From Eubacterium sp. UBA3720 (GTDB lineage Bacteria; Bacillota; Clostridia; Lachnospirales; Lachnospiraceae), in assembly GCA_002371335.1 (NCBI GenBank), contig DFHP01000041.1, forward strand, positions 1 to 5,369: 5,369 nt of DNA. Reading direction: 5' to 3'. Shown one piece after another: positions 1 through 5,315 of this stretch. Positions within the stretch are counted from its first letter, which is position 1. Every line of letters begins with the position of its first letter. The translations under genes and the position numbers were made by a program. The notes under the pieces are model-generated. The model did not search any database. It was not told where the DNA came from and saw only the letters and a list, made by a program, of their open reading frames with translations.

Positions 1-28
1 CATGATCAGACTGCTTCAGAAATGTCAT
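1..28 (-). other. Possible start of a leftward gene cut by the window edge
   Basis: A good minus-strand promoter at 60-88 points out of the left edge, so a leftward gene is expected to begin here or just outside. Two ATG codons are available in the minus direction, at 28-26 and at 3-1; the first gives nine open codons (M-T-F-L-K-Q-S-D-H) to the edge. Neither has a convincing Shine-Dalgarno sequence, so the start is undecided and the product cannot be named. Confidence 0.25.
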
Positions 29-59
29 GTGGGAAGTTTTTAACTTTAAATAGTAAAAA

Positions 60-88
60 ATTATATTCAATCTTTCTCTCTTTCACAA
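60..88 (-). promoter_or_regulatory. Sigma-A-type promoter reading leftward out of the window
   Basis: On the minus strand the bases read TTGTGA (plus-strand 83-88), a 17-nt spacer, then a perfect TATAAT (plus-strand 60-65), which is close to the housekeeping consensus with ideal spacing. Transcription would begin near 53 and leave the window. The perfect palindrome at 102-117 lies only 13 bp upstream of the -35 box, where a regulator could act. It is divergent from the promoter at 158-185. Confidence 0.5.
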
Positions 89-101
89 GTACGCACTTTA
101 G

Positions 102-117
102 AGTAACCATGGTTACT
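102..117. promoter_or_regulatory. Perfect 16-bp palindrome, candidate operator
   Basis: The bases AGTAACCATGGTTACT are their own reverse complement over all 16 positions. The site lies between two divergent promoters, upstream of the leftward -35 box (83-88) and about 40 bp upstream of the rightward -35 box (158-163). This is the usual position for a dimeric regulator serving one or both promoters. The GTAAC half-site and the neighbouring ACGCACTTTA bring HxlR/MarR-type winged-helix operators to mind, but that is recollection and no such regulator gene is in the window. Confidence 0.5.
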
Positions 118-157
118 TTTGGAAACTATTAAATTTTCCGCGCAGCACTTTATACCA

Positions 158-185
158 TTGCAATTATATCTCCGAAAACTATAAT
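158..185 (+). promoter_or_regulatory. Sigma-A-type promoter for the chimeric GPH/AraC remnant
   Basis: TTGCAA at 158-163, a 16-nt spacer, and a perfect TATAAT at 180-185 form a strong rightward promoter, 25 bp before the ATG at 211. The transcription start would fall near 192, leaving a very short leader. The box is embedded in a dyad (161-187). It was presumably the promoter of the intact sugar transporter gene and looks undamaged although the gene is not. Confidence 0.55.
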
Positions 186-187
186 TG
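161..187. promoter_or_regulatory. 8-bp dyad overlapping the -10 box, candidate operator
   Basis: CAATTATA (161-168) and its exact reverse complement TATAATTG (180-187) are separated by 11 bp. The right arm contains the whole -10 box and the left arm begins inside the -35 box, so a protein bound here would block RNA polymerase. Part of the symmetry may be chance, because a -10 box is AT-rich. Confidence 0.35.
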
Positions 188-210
188 TGCTTAAAAACAC
201 TTGATAAAGT

Positions 211-456
211 ATGAGGAAAACACAGAGCAAAAAACTAACGTTCCGGGAAAAGTTTTCTTACGGACTTGGCGACTGCAGCGCAAACATAATTGTTGCACTG
301 ACCGGAACCTTTCTTTCGGCATATTATACCGATACGGTCGGTATAGCAGCTGCCGCTGTCAGGAACGGTTTCTCTGACAGCAGAAGATTTATCAACGCAT
401 TCCGGTCCCTTTACGGAGTGACCCCGCTGCAGTACAGGAAGATAAGCAAAAAATAA
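211..456 (+). pseudogene. Chimeric remnant: GPH sugar symporter N-terminus fused in frame to AraC-family regulator C-terminus
   Basis: This 81-residue ORF joins parts of two unrelated families. Residues 1-46 (LTFREKFSYGLGD, then a hydrophobic stretch and YYTDTVGI) match the start of glycoside-pentoside-hexuronide:cation symporters of the MelB/GusB type, including the FREKxSYGxGD opening and the YTDxxGI end of the first membrane helix. Residues about 49-81 (GFSDSRRFINAFRSLYGVTP and LQYRK) match the last helix-turn-helix of AraC-family activators, including the GFSDxxxFxxxFxxxxGxTPxxYR signature. About 400 transporter residues and the sensor half of the regulator are missing. The join falls near 346-363 and keeps the frame. 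It has a good promoter but only a poor ribosome binding site. A working transporter or activator is not possible; a small protein with one membrane helix and half an HTH could still be made. An assembly error is the other explanation. Confidence 0.8.
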
Positions 457-500
457 GTTTATCTCAGTGTGAGAAGACCCGCGTGATTTCTTCTGACAAG
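457..500 (-). repeat. Decayed, internally deleted copy of the structured repeat (copy 1)
   Basis: Blocks TTTATCTCA (458-466), TGTGAGAA (468-475), CCCGC (478-482) and TGACAAG (494-500) occur in the same order as in the reverse complement of the full copy at 3536-3628. The central CCGCTT/AAGCGG hairpin is lost. It begins immediately after the stop codon of the chimeric ORF and is inverted relative to the other two copies. The small hairpin TCTCA-gtg-TGAGA is still present. The match is short and gapped, so common origin is likely but not certain. Confidence 0.5.
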
Positions 501-502
501 AC

Positions 503-542
503 AAAGATTCCCCGGAAGGCTCCTGCCTTCCGGGGAATCTTT
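503..542. terminator. Bidirectional rho-independent terminator, 18-bp perfect stem
   Basis: Bases 503-520 (starting AAAGATTCCCCGG) pair without mismatch to 525-542 around a TCCT loop. The stem has a GC-rich upper part and an AAAGA/TCTTT foot, so each strand ends in a short T run. It lies between two convergent transcription units, the remnant ending at 456 and the minus-strand gene ending at 576, and can serve both. Confidence 0.85.
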
Positions 543-575
543 GATGTGGGCCATGTCTTTCTGATCATCTGATCA

Positions 576-1499
576 TCATGATTCGTTGACCAGTTTTCCA
601 CTCATATGTTCGATGGTAAGCTCCAGACATTGCACTCTTGGAAGTGCAGATTTAAGCTCCTTCTGCAGATATTCTTCATCGTCAGTGAATTTTCTGCATA
701 GACATGTACATATCTCCCTGGCCTTCTCTTCATCTGTCACAAGCTTCATTCTGCCAAAGATAGATACGCTTTTTATGTTGAGCGCCCACTCGCCCTCTTT
801 CCTGTAACCCTTGTCCCAGACAAGATAGCTTACTTTGTCATTCTTACGAATGGCGTCCAGCTTATGTCCGGTCTTTGCGCCATGGAAGTACAGCTTTCCA
901 TCTTCCTCGCAATACCAGTGGTCAAGGACCACTCCGTATGGATACCCGTTGTCGCCGGTCACGGAAAGCACGCCCCTTGGCTCCTCCTTCAGAATACGAA
1001 TACACTCATCCCGGGTTATCTGCTGTCTGAAACGTCTCATTGGGCGGAAAATATTTTTTTCATAAACGATCTCCCGGCTGTCTGCTCCGGCTTCCGGGCA
1101 TTCTGCCTTTCTGAAGCCGGAGCCCTCAAAGATATGAAGCGCCTCCTTCCGGCCGCCGGCACATCTTATAATCAGTTTTTTTGCCCCGCTGCCCGCGGCG
1201 TGTTCCATTGCCGCATCAAACACAGCTTTTCCGGCGCCTTTATTCCGCATTTGCCCGGCAGTGAATAATCCGTATATTTCCCATGCGTCACCCTCCGACG
1301 GTCCTGCAATGCAGAAAGCGTCGGCCTTACCTTCGCCGATCGCCAGAAAAACCGCCGCTCCGCTTTTAAGTACTTCTTCGGGATCCTCAAAGGAATCCTC
1401 ATGCCTTTTCTCCCTCTCGCCAAAGTATTCCTTTTCCCATTCTGAATATAAATCAAGAAAATCTTCTCTGAATTCCTGTTCATACTGTATAACTCTCAT
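576..1499 (-). CDS. GNAT acetyltransferase / pyridoxamine-5'-phosphate-oxidase-like fusion protein
   Basis: This 307-residue cytoplasmic protein has two domains. Residues 1 to about 148 form a GNAT N-acetyltransferase: the acetyl-CoA pyrophosphate loop is QMRNKGAGKAVF (83-94, Q/RxxGxG/A type) after strand EIYGLFT (74-80), and the late FEGSGFRK motif is at 124-131. Residues about 154-307, beginning MRRFRQQITRDE, form an FMN-binding split barrel of the pyridoxamine-5'-phosphate-oxidase/NimA-like family: GVLSVTGDNGYPYGVVLDH (176-194), LYFHGAKTGHKLDAIRKND (203-221) and SVSIFGRMKLV (245-255). MRR is where stand-alone members of that family usually begin, so this is a gene fusion. The start is supported by an AAAGGAAG ribosome binding site (1508-1515) about 8 bp upstream. 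It lies 58 bp behind the ABC exporter gene, probably in one operon. Acetylation plus flavin-dependent reduction fits detoxification, but the substrate is unknown. Confidence 0.88.
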   Translation of the reverse strand: MRVIQYEQEFREDFLDLYSEWEKEYFGEREKRHEDSFEDPEEVLKSGAAVFLAIGEGKADAFCIAGPSEGDAWEIYGLFTAGQMRNKGAGKAVFDAAMEHAAGSGAKKLIIRCAGGRKEALHIFEGSGFRKAECPEAGADSREIVYEKNIFRPMRRFRQQITRDECIRILKEEPRGVLSVTGDNGYPYGVVLDHWYCEEDGKLYFHGAKTGHKLDAIRKNDKVSYLVWDKGYRKEGEWALNIKSVSIFGRMKLVTDEEKAREICTCLCRKFTDDEEYLQKELKSALPRVQCLELTIEHMSGKLVNES

Positions 1500-1557
1500 A
1501 TGTGATCTTCCTTTCGTATTTGATCGTTATACGGAGGACATCCGCCTTCCGTTATAT

Positions 1558-3375
1558 TCACTCCCGGAATGCGCCTGTCTGACGTTCCCACAGACCTGCG
1601 TATTCGCCTCCGTCCTTCAGCAGCTCCTCGTGCGTTCCGTCCTCGGCGATCTCCCCGTCTTTCAGGACTACGATCCTGTCGAGGCTGGACACCGTAGACA
1701 GCCTGTGGGCGATAACGATAGCTGTGCGGTCCTTCATCAGGTTCGCGAGAGCCTGCTGTATCATCTTTTCACTCTCGGAATCCAGAGCGCTGGTGGCCTC
1801 GTCAAGGACAAGGATGGGCGCGTTTGTCAAAATAGCTCTTGCGATGGCGATCCTCTGCCGCTGACCTCCCGAAAGCATTACGCCCCTCTCTCCGGTGATC
1901 GTCTCAAAACCGTCTTTAAGCTTTTCTATAAACTCCAGATCATTAGCCTGCGCCGCCGCGCTTCGGATTTCCTCCATCGAGGCGTCCGGTCTTCCGTAGG
2001 CAATGTTTTCCGCTATGGTCCTGTGGAACAAAAGCGGTTCCTGCGGCACATAAGCGATCTGCCTTCGAAGCGAAACCTGCGTCACCTTTGAAATATCCTG
2101 TCCGTCGATGCGGATATGACCCTCCTGAATATCTTCGAGACGGAGCAGGAGCTTTGTCAAAGTCGTTTTTCCCGAACCGGAGCGACCCACAAGCCCTATC
2201 CTCTCACCCGGTTTGATGGTCATTGAAAAATCGGTAAAGATATTTTCTCTGCGTCCGGAAGAATCGCGTTCCTCATCCGGAACCGAATCTTCTGTGCGTC
2301 CATCTGTATACTGGAAGCTCAGGTGTTCGAAAGTGATCTTTCCTTCCGTGACCTCCAGATCTTCAGCGTTGGCGGCGTCGGCCACCAGGCGGGGCTCGTC
2401 CAGGTTCTGCGTCATCTCACTGGCGTCGCCGAACGCCCTGTTTATGACTGTCATGGTCTGGTTGATCATATTAAACCGCAGCGTCAGGTTATGTGTATAA
2501 GAAAAGATCAGTACCAGTGTGCCTGCGCTGATACCATACCAGGCGTTTCCTCCGGCGACAAAAATAGTCTGGATGATCATGATTATGACAATGATCCCCG
2601 CCGCCACGGATGCGCTAAGAAGGGTCGCATGCATACGCCTTGAGTCCGCTTTGCGGACCTCTTTGTTAGCCGCTGTGAACAACGCCTTCTCGTAAGCCTC
2701 CCGTCCGGAAGTCTTGACAGCCAGAATATTTGTAATACTGTCTGACAGCTCTCCGGAAAGCCTGTTCTGCGCTCCCGCCGCCATAGTATTAAGCGGCAGA
2801 GTTCTGCGGAACAGAAGCCATACTACGATAACATAGATCACCAGGATACAAAACAGTATGATCACATAAAGAGGCACCAGCGGCGCCAGCAATACAAGTG
2901 TCAGAACAGTAGCCGATATGAGCGGTACCAGAGAATAATTAAACAATTCCACCAGTGATGAAAATGCGTTCGTGAATTTACTTGTCTGGCTGACCAGAGC
3001 TCCGCCGAACCGGCTGTTGTGGAAAGTCATGCTCTGGTTTGAAAGTGAATCAAAAACCAGAGTTGACAGATCATAGTATCCCAGGATCTCCAGTTTCCAG
3101 ACAGCATAATCCTGCAGCTTCGAGCATATCTGTCCGATCACGTTCGCCAGCACCAGCATGATAATGGCGGGCATAAATGTGATCAGCACGTTATCCGGCG
3201 CAATATCTCCCCCGCCGACCCGGTCAATGATATTCGAAACCGCCTGGGCGTTCAGAAATGTCAGACAATAAGTATATCCAAAGGACGTCAGTATCCCAAG
3301 AAAAAAGAACGGCCAGTGTTTCATGACCGTTTTGCCATAATAATAAATCGTTCTTCCTGCAATGCTTTTTTTCAT
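1558..3375 (-). CDS. Half-size ABC exporter, permease fused to ATPase (MdlB/MsbA-like)
   Basis: This 605-residue membrane protein is a type IV (exporter-fold) ABC half-transporter that would act as a dimer to pump a lipid, drug or peptide outward. The membrane domain covers about residues 1-320, with six likely helices near 21-41, 65-87, 142-163, 166-189, 251-273 and 277-297. The ATPase domain runs from about 345 to 600: A-loop Tyr356, Walker A GRSGSGKT (397-404), Q-loop Gln445 in YVPQEP, signature LSGGQ (501-505), Walker B ILVLD with catalytic Glu526, D-loop SALD (529-532) and H-loop His557. All are intact, so both ATP sites of a homodimer would work. An acidic insertion (about 358-378) follows the A-loop. 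Length is normal for the family. No partner half-transporter is next to it, so a homodimer is the simplest reading. The ATG at 3375 follows an AGAAGAG ribosome binding site; the GNAT-fusion gene follows 58 bp downstream. Confidence 0.93.
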   Translation of the reverse strand: MKKSIAGRTIYYYGKTVMKHWPFFFLGILTSFGYTYCLTFLNAQAVSNIIDRVGGGDIAPDNVLITFMPAIIMLVLANVIGQICSKLQDYAVWKLEILGYYDLSTLVFDSLSNQSMTFHNSRFGGALVSQTSKFTNAFSSLVELFNYSLVPLISATVLTLVLLAPLVPLYVIILFCILVIYVIVVWLLFRRTLPLNTMAAGAQNRLSGELSDSITNILAVKTSGREAYEKALFTAANKEVRKADSRRMHATLLSASVAAGIIVIIMIIQTIFVAGGNAWYGISAGTLVLIFSYTHNLTLRFNMINQTMTVINRAFGDASEMTQNLDEPRLVADAANAEDLEVTEGKITFEHLSFQYTDGRTEDSVPDEERDSSGRRENIFTDFSMTIKPGERIGLVGRSGSGKTTLTKLLLRLEDIQEGHIRIDGQDISKVTQVSLRRQIAYVPQEPLLFHRTIAENIAYGRPDASMEEIRSAAAQANDLEFIEKLKDGFETITGERGVMLSGGQRQRIAIARAILTNAPILVLDEATSALDSESEKMIQQALANLMKDRTAIVIAHRLSTVSSLDRIVVLKDGEIAEDGTHEELLKDGGEYAGLWERQTGAFRE

Positions 3376-3429
3376 GTCTCTTCTCTCTTGCTATATTCGT
3401 TATGATTGATGATTTATAAAATTGATTCT

Positions 3430-3458
3430 TTTATAACACACGAAAACATATATCGCAA
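3430..3458 (-). promoter_or_regulatory. Candidate promoter of the ABC exporter / GNAT-fusion operon
   Basis: On the minus strand TTGCGA (plus-strand 3453-3458), a 17-nt spacer and TATAAA (plus-strand 3430-3435) give a sensible sigma-A-type promoter about 55 bp upstream of the start codon at 3375. A second TATAAT word lies further upstream (3474-3479) but has no well-spaced -35 partner. Confidence 0.45.
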
Positions 3459-3535
3459 GGAATCATGTGTTGTATTATATCCGGAGGTTTTTCCGTCAGG
3501 CGGAAGATATATATAACAGAGTTTTCGTCCCGCGG

Positions 3536-3628
3536 AGCGTTTATCTCAGCGGGAGATTGATCCGCACTGAGACGAGCTTGTCATAACCCGCCGCTTAAGA
3601 AGCGGGGGTTTCTCACATTGAGATAAAA
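3536..3628 (+). repeat. Structured repeat, complete copy (copy 2); IS200/IS605-end-like or MITE-like
   Basis: This ~93-bp unit begins AGCGTTTATCTCA and ends TGAGATAAAA, so its two ends are inverted repeats (9-10 bp). Inside are two further stems: TCTCAGCGG (3543-3551) against CCGCACTGAGA (3562-3572), which competes with the outer stem, and CCGCTT-AAG-AAGCGG (3591-3605) followed by GGGTTT. The first 54 bases recur at 5316-5369 with four substitutions, and a decayed inverted copy lies at 457-500. Small subterminal hairpins and no ORF of useful size fit a right end of an IS200/IS605 (TnpB) element or a non-autonomous derivative; no transposase is present to prove this. It lies downstream of the lipoprotein gene and abuts its terminator. 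Confidence 0.7.
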
Positions 3629-3666
3629 CGCTCCCCGCCGCCGGCTTCAAGCCTGCAGCGAGGAGC
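3625..3666 (-). terminator. Rho-independent terminator of the lipoprotein gene
   Basis: On the minus strand GCTCC (3666-3662) through GGAGC (3634-3630) folds into a nearly continuous stem of about 16-17 pairs with a TTGAA loop, followed by GTTTTAT. It starts 28 bp after the lipoprotein stop codon. The T run (3625-3628) is the terminal TAAAA of the repeat read on the other strand, so the terminator borrows its tail from the repeat. Confidence 0.8.
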
Positions 3667-3694
3667 TGTCTAACTTATTTATCAACCTGTAGTA

Positions 3695-5134
3695 TTATTT
3701 TGTTCCGGTCAGCGCCGTCCCATTAACATAGAGCGTATATCCGTTTGAAATAACGTTTGCGGCATCGCCGTCAAAGCTTGTTATATAACTGTCCCCGGTA
3801 AGTGTCCAGGTACTTGTACCGTCAAGTGTCACAGAAACCGTTCCGACATCTGTGGAAACGGAATCACCGTTAGCATTTGTTATATTTCCATTTATATATC
3901 CGCTGAAGGAAGAACCATCTGACATACTCAGCGCAAGCGTTGAATTGTCTCCCACCAGCATTGCTCCGTTCAGTTCCTGTCCGACTGCATTCAGAGCCGC
4001 CGAATTGTTTCCTCCGTTCCAGCCGTCATCACAGACCGAAAGAAGAATATTTTCACTATCTTCATTTGCAATCGCGACTCCATTAAGATTAATTACAGCA
4101 TTGGTGTTTGTCACATGAAAAACATGTCCGTTTTTACTGGTAAGAGAGCCTCCGTTCATGGAAAATGTGGATGTTCCGCTGTCTGCATCGCCGGACATAG
4201 ACTGGTAAATCATGATCGTATCATAAAAAGTTGCATTGCCATTGCACTTTGTATTATTGGCAGTCAGATCACTGTTATTTAACGTGATCGAGTTAAGACC
4301 TTCAATGCACACACCTTCTGAAAGGTTTGAAACCAGCTCCGCGTTCGAAACCGTGACATCCGCAGTTGAGTAAATTGCAGGTGATCCCAAACCGTTGGAT
4401 GTATAAGTTCCCCCGTCAACAGTTACTGTTCCTCCGCCTCTGTCAGTACGTATCGGAGCTGATGAATTACCGCTTGTCGTAACCGTAAGATTGTTTGCCT
4501 GCATAATTCCACCGCCGGTAGTCATAATGCCGCCGGAACCATCTCCTGTAGTTGTAATCGTTGTATCAGAAATAACAACCTTTGTCCCATCGCCGGCTGC
4601 ACCATTCTGTCCGCCGTTTCCTCCGTAACAAAATACGCCGTTTGCTCCGGATGCATCTGACGTAACACTGCCTCCGGTAATGGTGGTTGTCGATCCTCCC
4701 ATAACAAGAAGACTCGCATTCTGTCCATAAAAGTTACAGTTATCGCCGCCATCGGAATCTCCTGACTTCGATACGGTTGGATCAGTGATCATCACATCAT
4801 CCGTTGTATTGATCAGGAGCGCGCTCTCATCAGCAGAAACTGATGTATATGTTTTACCATCCTGTGTTGTCCCTGCCGTGATTTCTTCTGCGCCTGCGTA
4901 TATAACTTCGGAGCTACCATTTCCCCCCGGAGCTTCTCCGCCCGGTCCGCCGTGCTCACCTTCCGCTGCATCCGGCGGCGCATCCGGCGGCGTTTTGCCA
5001 TCATTTTCAGCCTGACCTGTTTGTCCCTGCTCTGACATGGACGTGCCGGACAAGGAGTTTGAACTTGTATTTCCGCATGCAGCAAGAGATGTCGACATCA
5101 TTGCCGCAAGCATGATCGAAATTATTTTTTTCAT
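3695..5134 (-). CDS. Secreted beta-helix lipoprotein of unknown function
   Basis: This 479-residue protein starts with a lipoprotein signal peptide (MKK, hydrophobic core, lipobox LAAC with lipidated Cys20), so it is anchored outside the membrane. A Ser/Gln-rich and then Pro/Gly/Glu-rich linker (about 21-75, with PPDAPPDAAEGE and GGPGGEAPGG) holds it away from the cell. Residues about 95-380 form at least eight degenerate 20-25-residue rungs, such as ITGGSVTSDASGANGV (152-167), ISDTTITTTGDGSGGI (188-203), VDGGTYTSNGLGSPAI (239-254) and MNGGSLTSKNGHVFHV (326-341), typical of right-handed parallel beta-helices. A C-terminal cap follows (WTLTGDSYITSF, 443-454; SNGYTLYVNG, 463-472). Such folds occur in carbohydrate-binding proteins, lyases and adhesins; Cthe_2159-type pectin binding is a possibility, but no catalytic residues are recognisable. 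The start is set by AAAGGAG (5142-5148), 6-7 bp before ATG. It is monocistronic, lying between two repeat copies. Confidence 0.88.
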   Translation of the reverse strand: MKKIISIMLAAMMSTSLAACGNTSSNSLSGTSMSEQGQTGQAENDGKTPPDAPPDAAEGEHGGPGGEAPGGNGSSEVIYAGAEEITAGTTQDGKTYTSVSADESALLINTTDDVMITDPTVSKSGDSDGGDNCNFYGQNASLLVMGGSTTTITGGSVTSDASGANGVFCYGGNGGQNGAAGDGTKVVISDTTITTTGDGSGGIMTTGGGIMQANNLTVTTSGNSSAPIRTDRGGGTVTVDGGTYTSNGLGSPAIYSTADVTVSNAELVSNLSEGVCIEGLNSITLNNSDLTANNTKCNGNATFYDTIMIYQSMSGDADSGTSTFSMNGGSLTSKNGHVFHVTNTNAVINLNGVAIANEDSENILLSVCDDGWNGGNNSAALNAVGQELNGAMLVGDNSTLALSMSDGSSFSGYINGNITNANGDSVSTDVGTVSVTLDGTSTWTLTGDSYITSFDGDAANVISNGYTLYVNGTALTGTK

Positions 5135-5140
5135 TCTTTT

Positions 5141-5148
5141 CTCCTTTT
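5141..5148 (-). promoter_or_regulatory. Strong ribosome binding site of the lipoprotein gene
   Basis: The minus strand reads AAAAGGAG followed by AAAAGA and ATG. This is a near-perfect Shine-Dalgarno at good spacing, and it fixes the start at 5134 just ahead of the MKK signal peptide. Confidence 0.75.
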
Positions 5149-5170
5149 ATATTTTTTCAAAAAAGCAAAA

Positions 5171-5200
5171 TATATAATATCCTTTACCCCGGACGAACAG
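5171..5200 (-). promoter_or_regulatory. Weak candidate promoter of the lipoprotein gene
   Basis: The minus strand holds GGATATTATATATTTTGC, which contains overlapping -10-like words (TATTAT, TATATT; about 5171-5178). The best -35 partner, TTCGTC, lies 17 nt upstream of TATATT and matches the consensus poorly. Activator dependence or a promoter further upstream is therefore possible. Confidence 0.3.
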
Positions 5201-5238
5201 CTTCTGAACCTTATGTTCAATAATACTGTTCCGTGTCC
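5191..5238. promoter_or_regulatory. Long imperfect inverted repeat in the lipoprotein promoter region
   Basis: The left arm contains GGAC, GAACAG and TGAAC in that order; the reverse complement of the right arm contains GGACACG, GAACAG and TGAAC in the same order. The two arms meet around a CTTAT centre (5210-5214) with unequal internal spacers. The innermost 5-bp arms (5205-5209 and 5215-5219) pair exactly. It could be an operator for a dimeric or tetrameric regulator near the -35 region, or a leader RNA hairpin if transcription starts further upstream. Confidence 0.45.
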
Positions 5239-5269
5239 GATCGTCCGTCAGTCTACTGTATGAACCTTA
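5205..5269. repeat. Direct repeat of TGAACCTTA, 56 bp apart
   Basis: The 9-bp word TGAACCTTA occurs at 5205-5213 and 5261-5269, both upstream of the lipoprotein gene. The spacing of 56 bp is between five and six helical turns. The first copy overlaps the centre of the inverted repeat at 5191-5238, so the same regulator could recognise both. Confidence 0.35.
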
Positions 5270-5315
5270 AACCAAGCTAAAATCACAGGCTATGAATTCA
5301 TTTTTATGAAATCGC

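Noticed and set aside
1..132. Plus-strand frame open from the window edge to a stop near 132
   Set aside because: It overlaps both the leftward promoter and the palindrome, and its translation shows no domain or sensible composition; chance openness in AT-rich DNA is more likely.
561..576. Tandem CTGATCAT CTGATCAT next to the GNAT-fusion stop codon
   Set aside because: Only two 8-bp units, with no further copies and no clear role; probably a chance duplication.
1531..1552. Short ACGGAGG/CTTCCGT inverted repeat between the ABC and GNAT-fusion genes
   Set aside because: As minus-strand RNA it has an A-C mismatch and no following T tract, so it is not a convincing terminator and does not split the operon.
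1261..2091. Long plus-strand ORF of 276 codons
   Set aside because: It runs antisense to the ABC exporter and the start of the GNAT-fusion gene, its translation is low-complexity and resembles no family, and both opposing genes are well supported by motifs.
3481..3505. GGAGG motif and TTCCG-tcagg-CGGAA hairpin, considered as a ribosome binding site or terminator
   Set aside because: No start codon follows GGAGG at a usable distance, and the 5-bp stem has no T run after it on either strand.
4522..5085. Alternative-frame minus ORFs inside the lipoprotein gene
   Set aside because: They are shadows created by the Gly/Thr/Ser-rich repeats of the lipoprotein frame; they lack ribosome binding sites and recognisable features.
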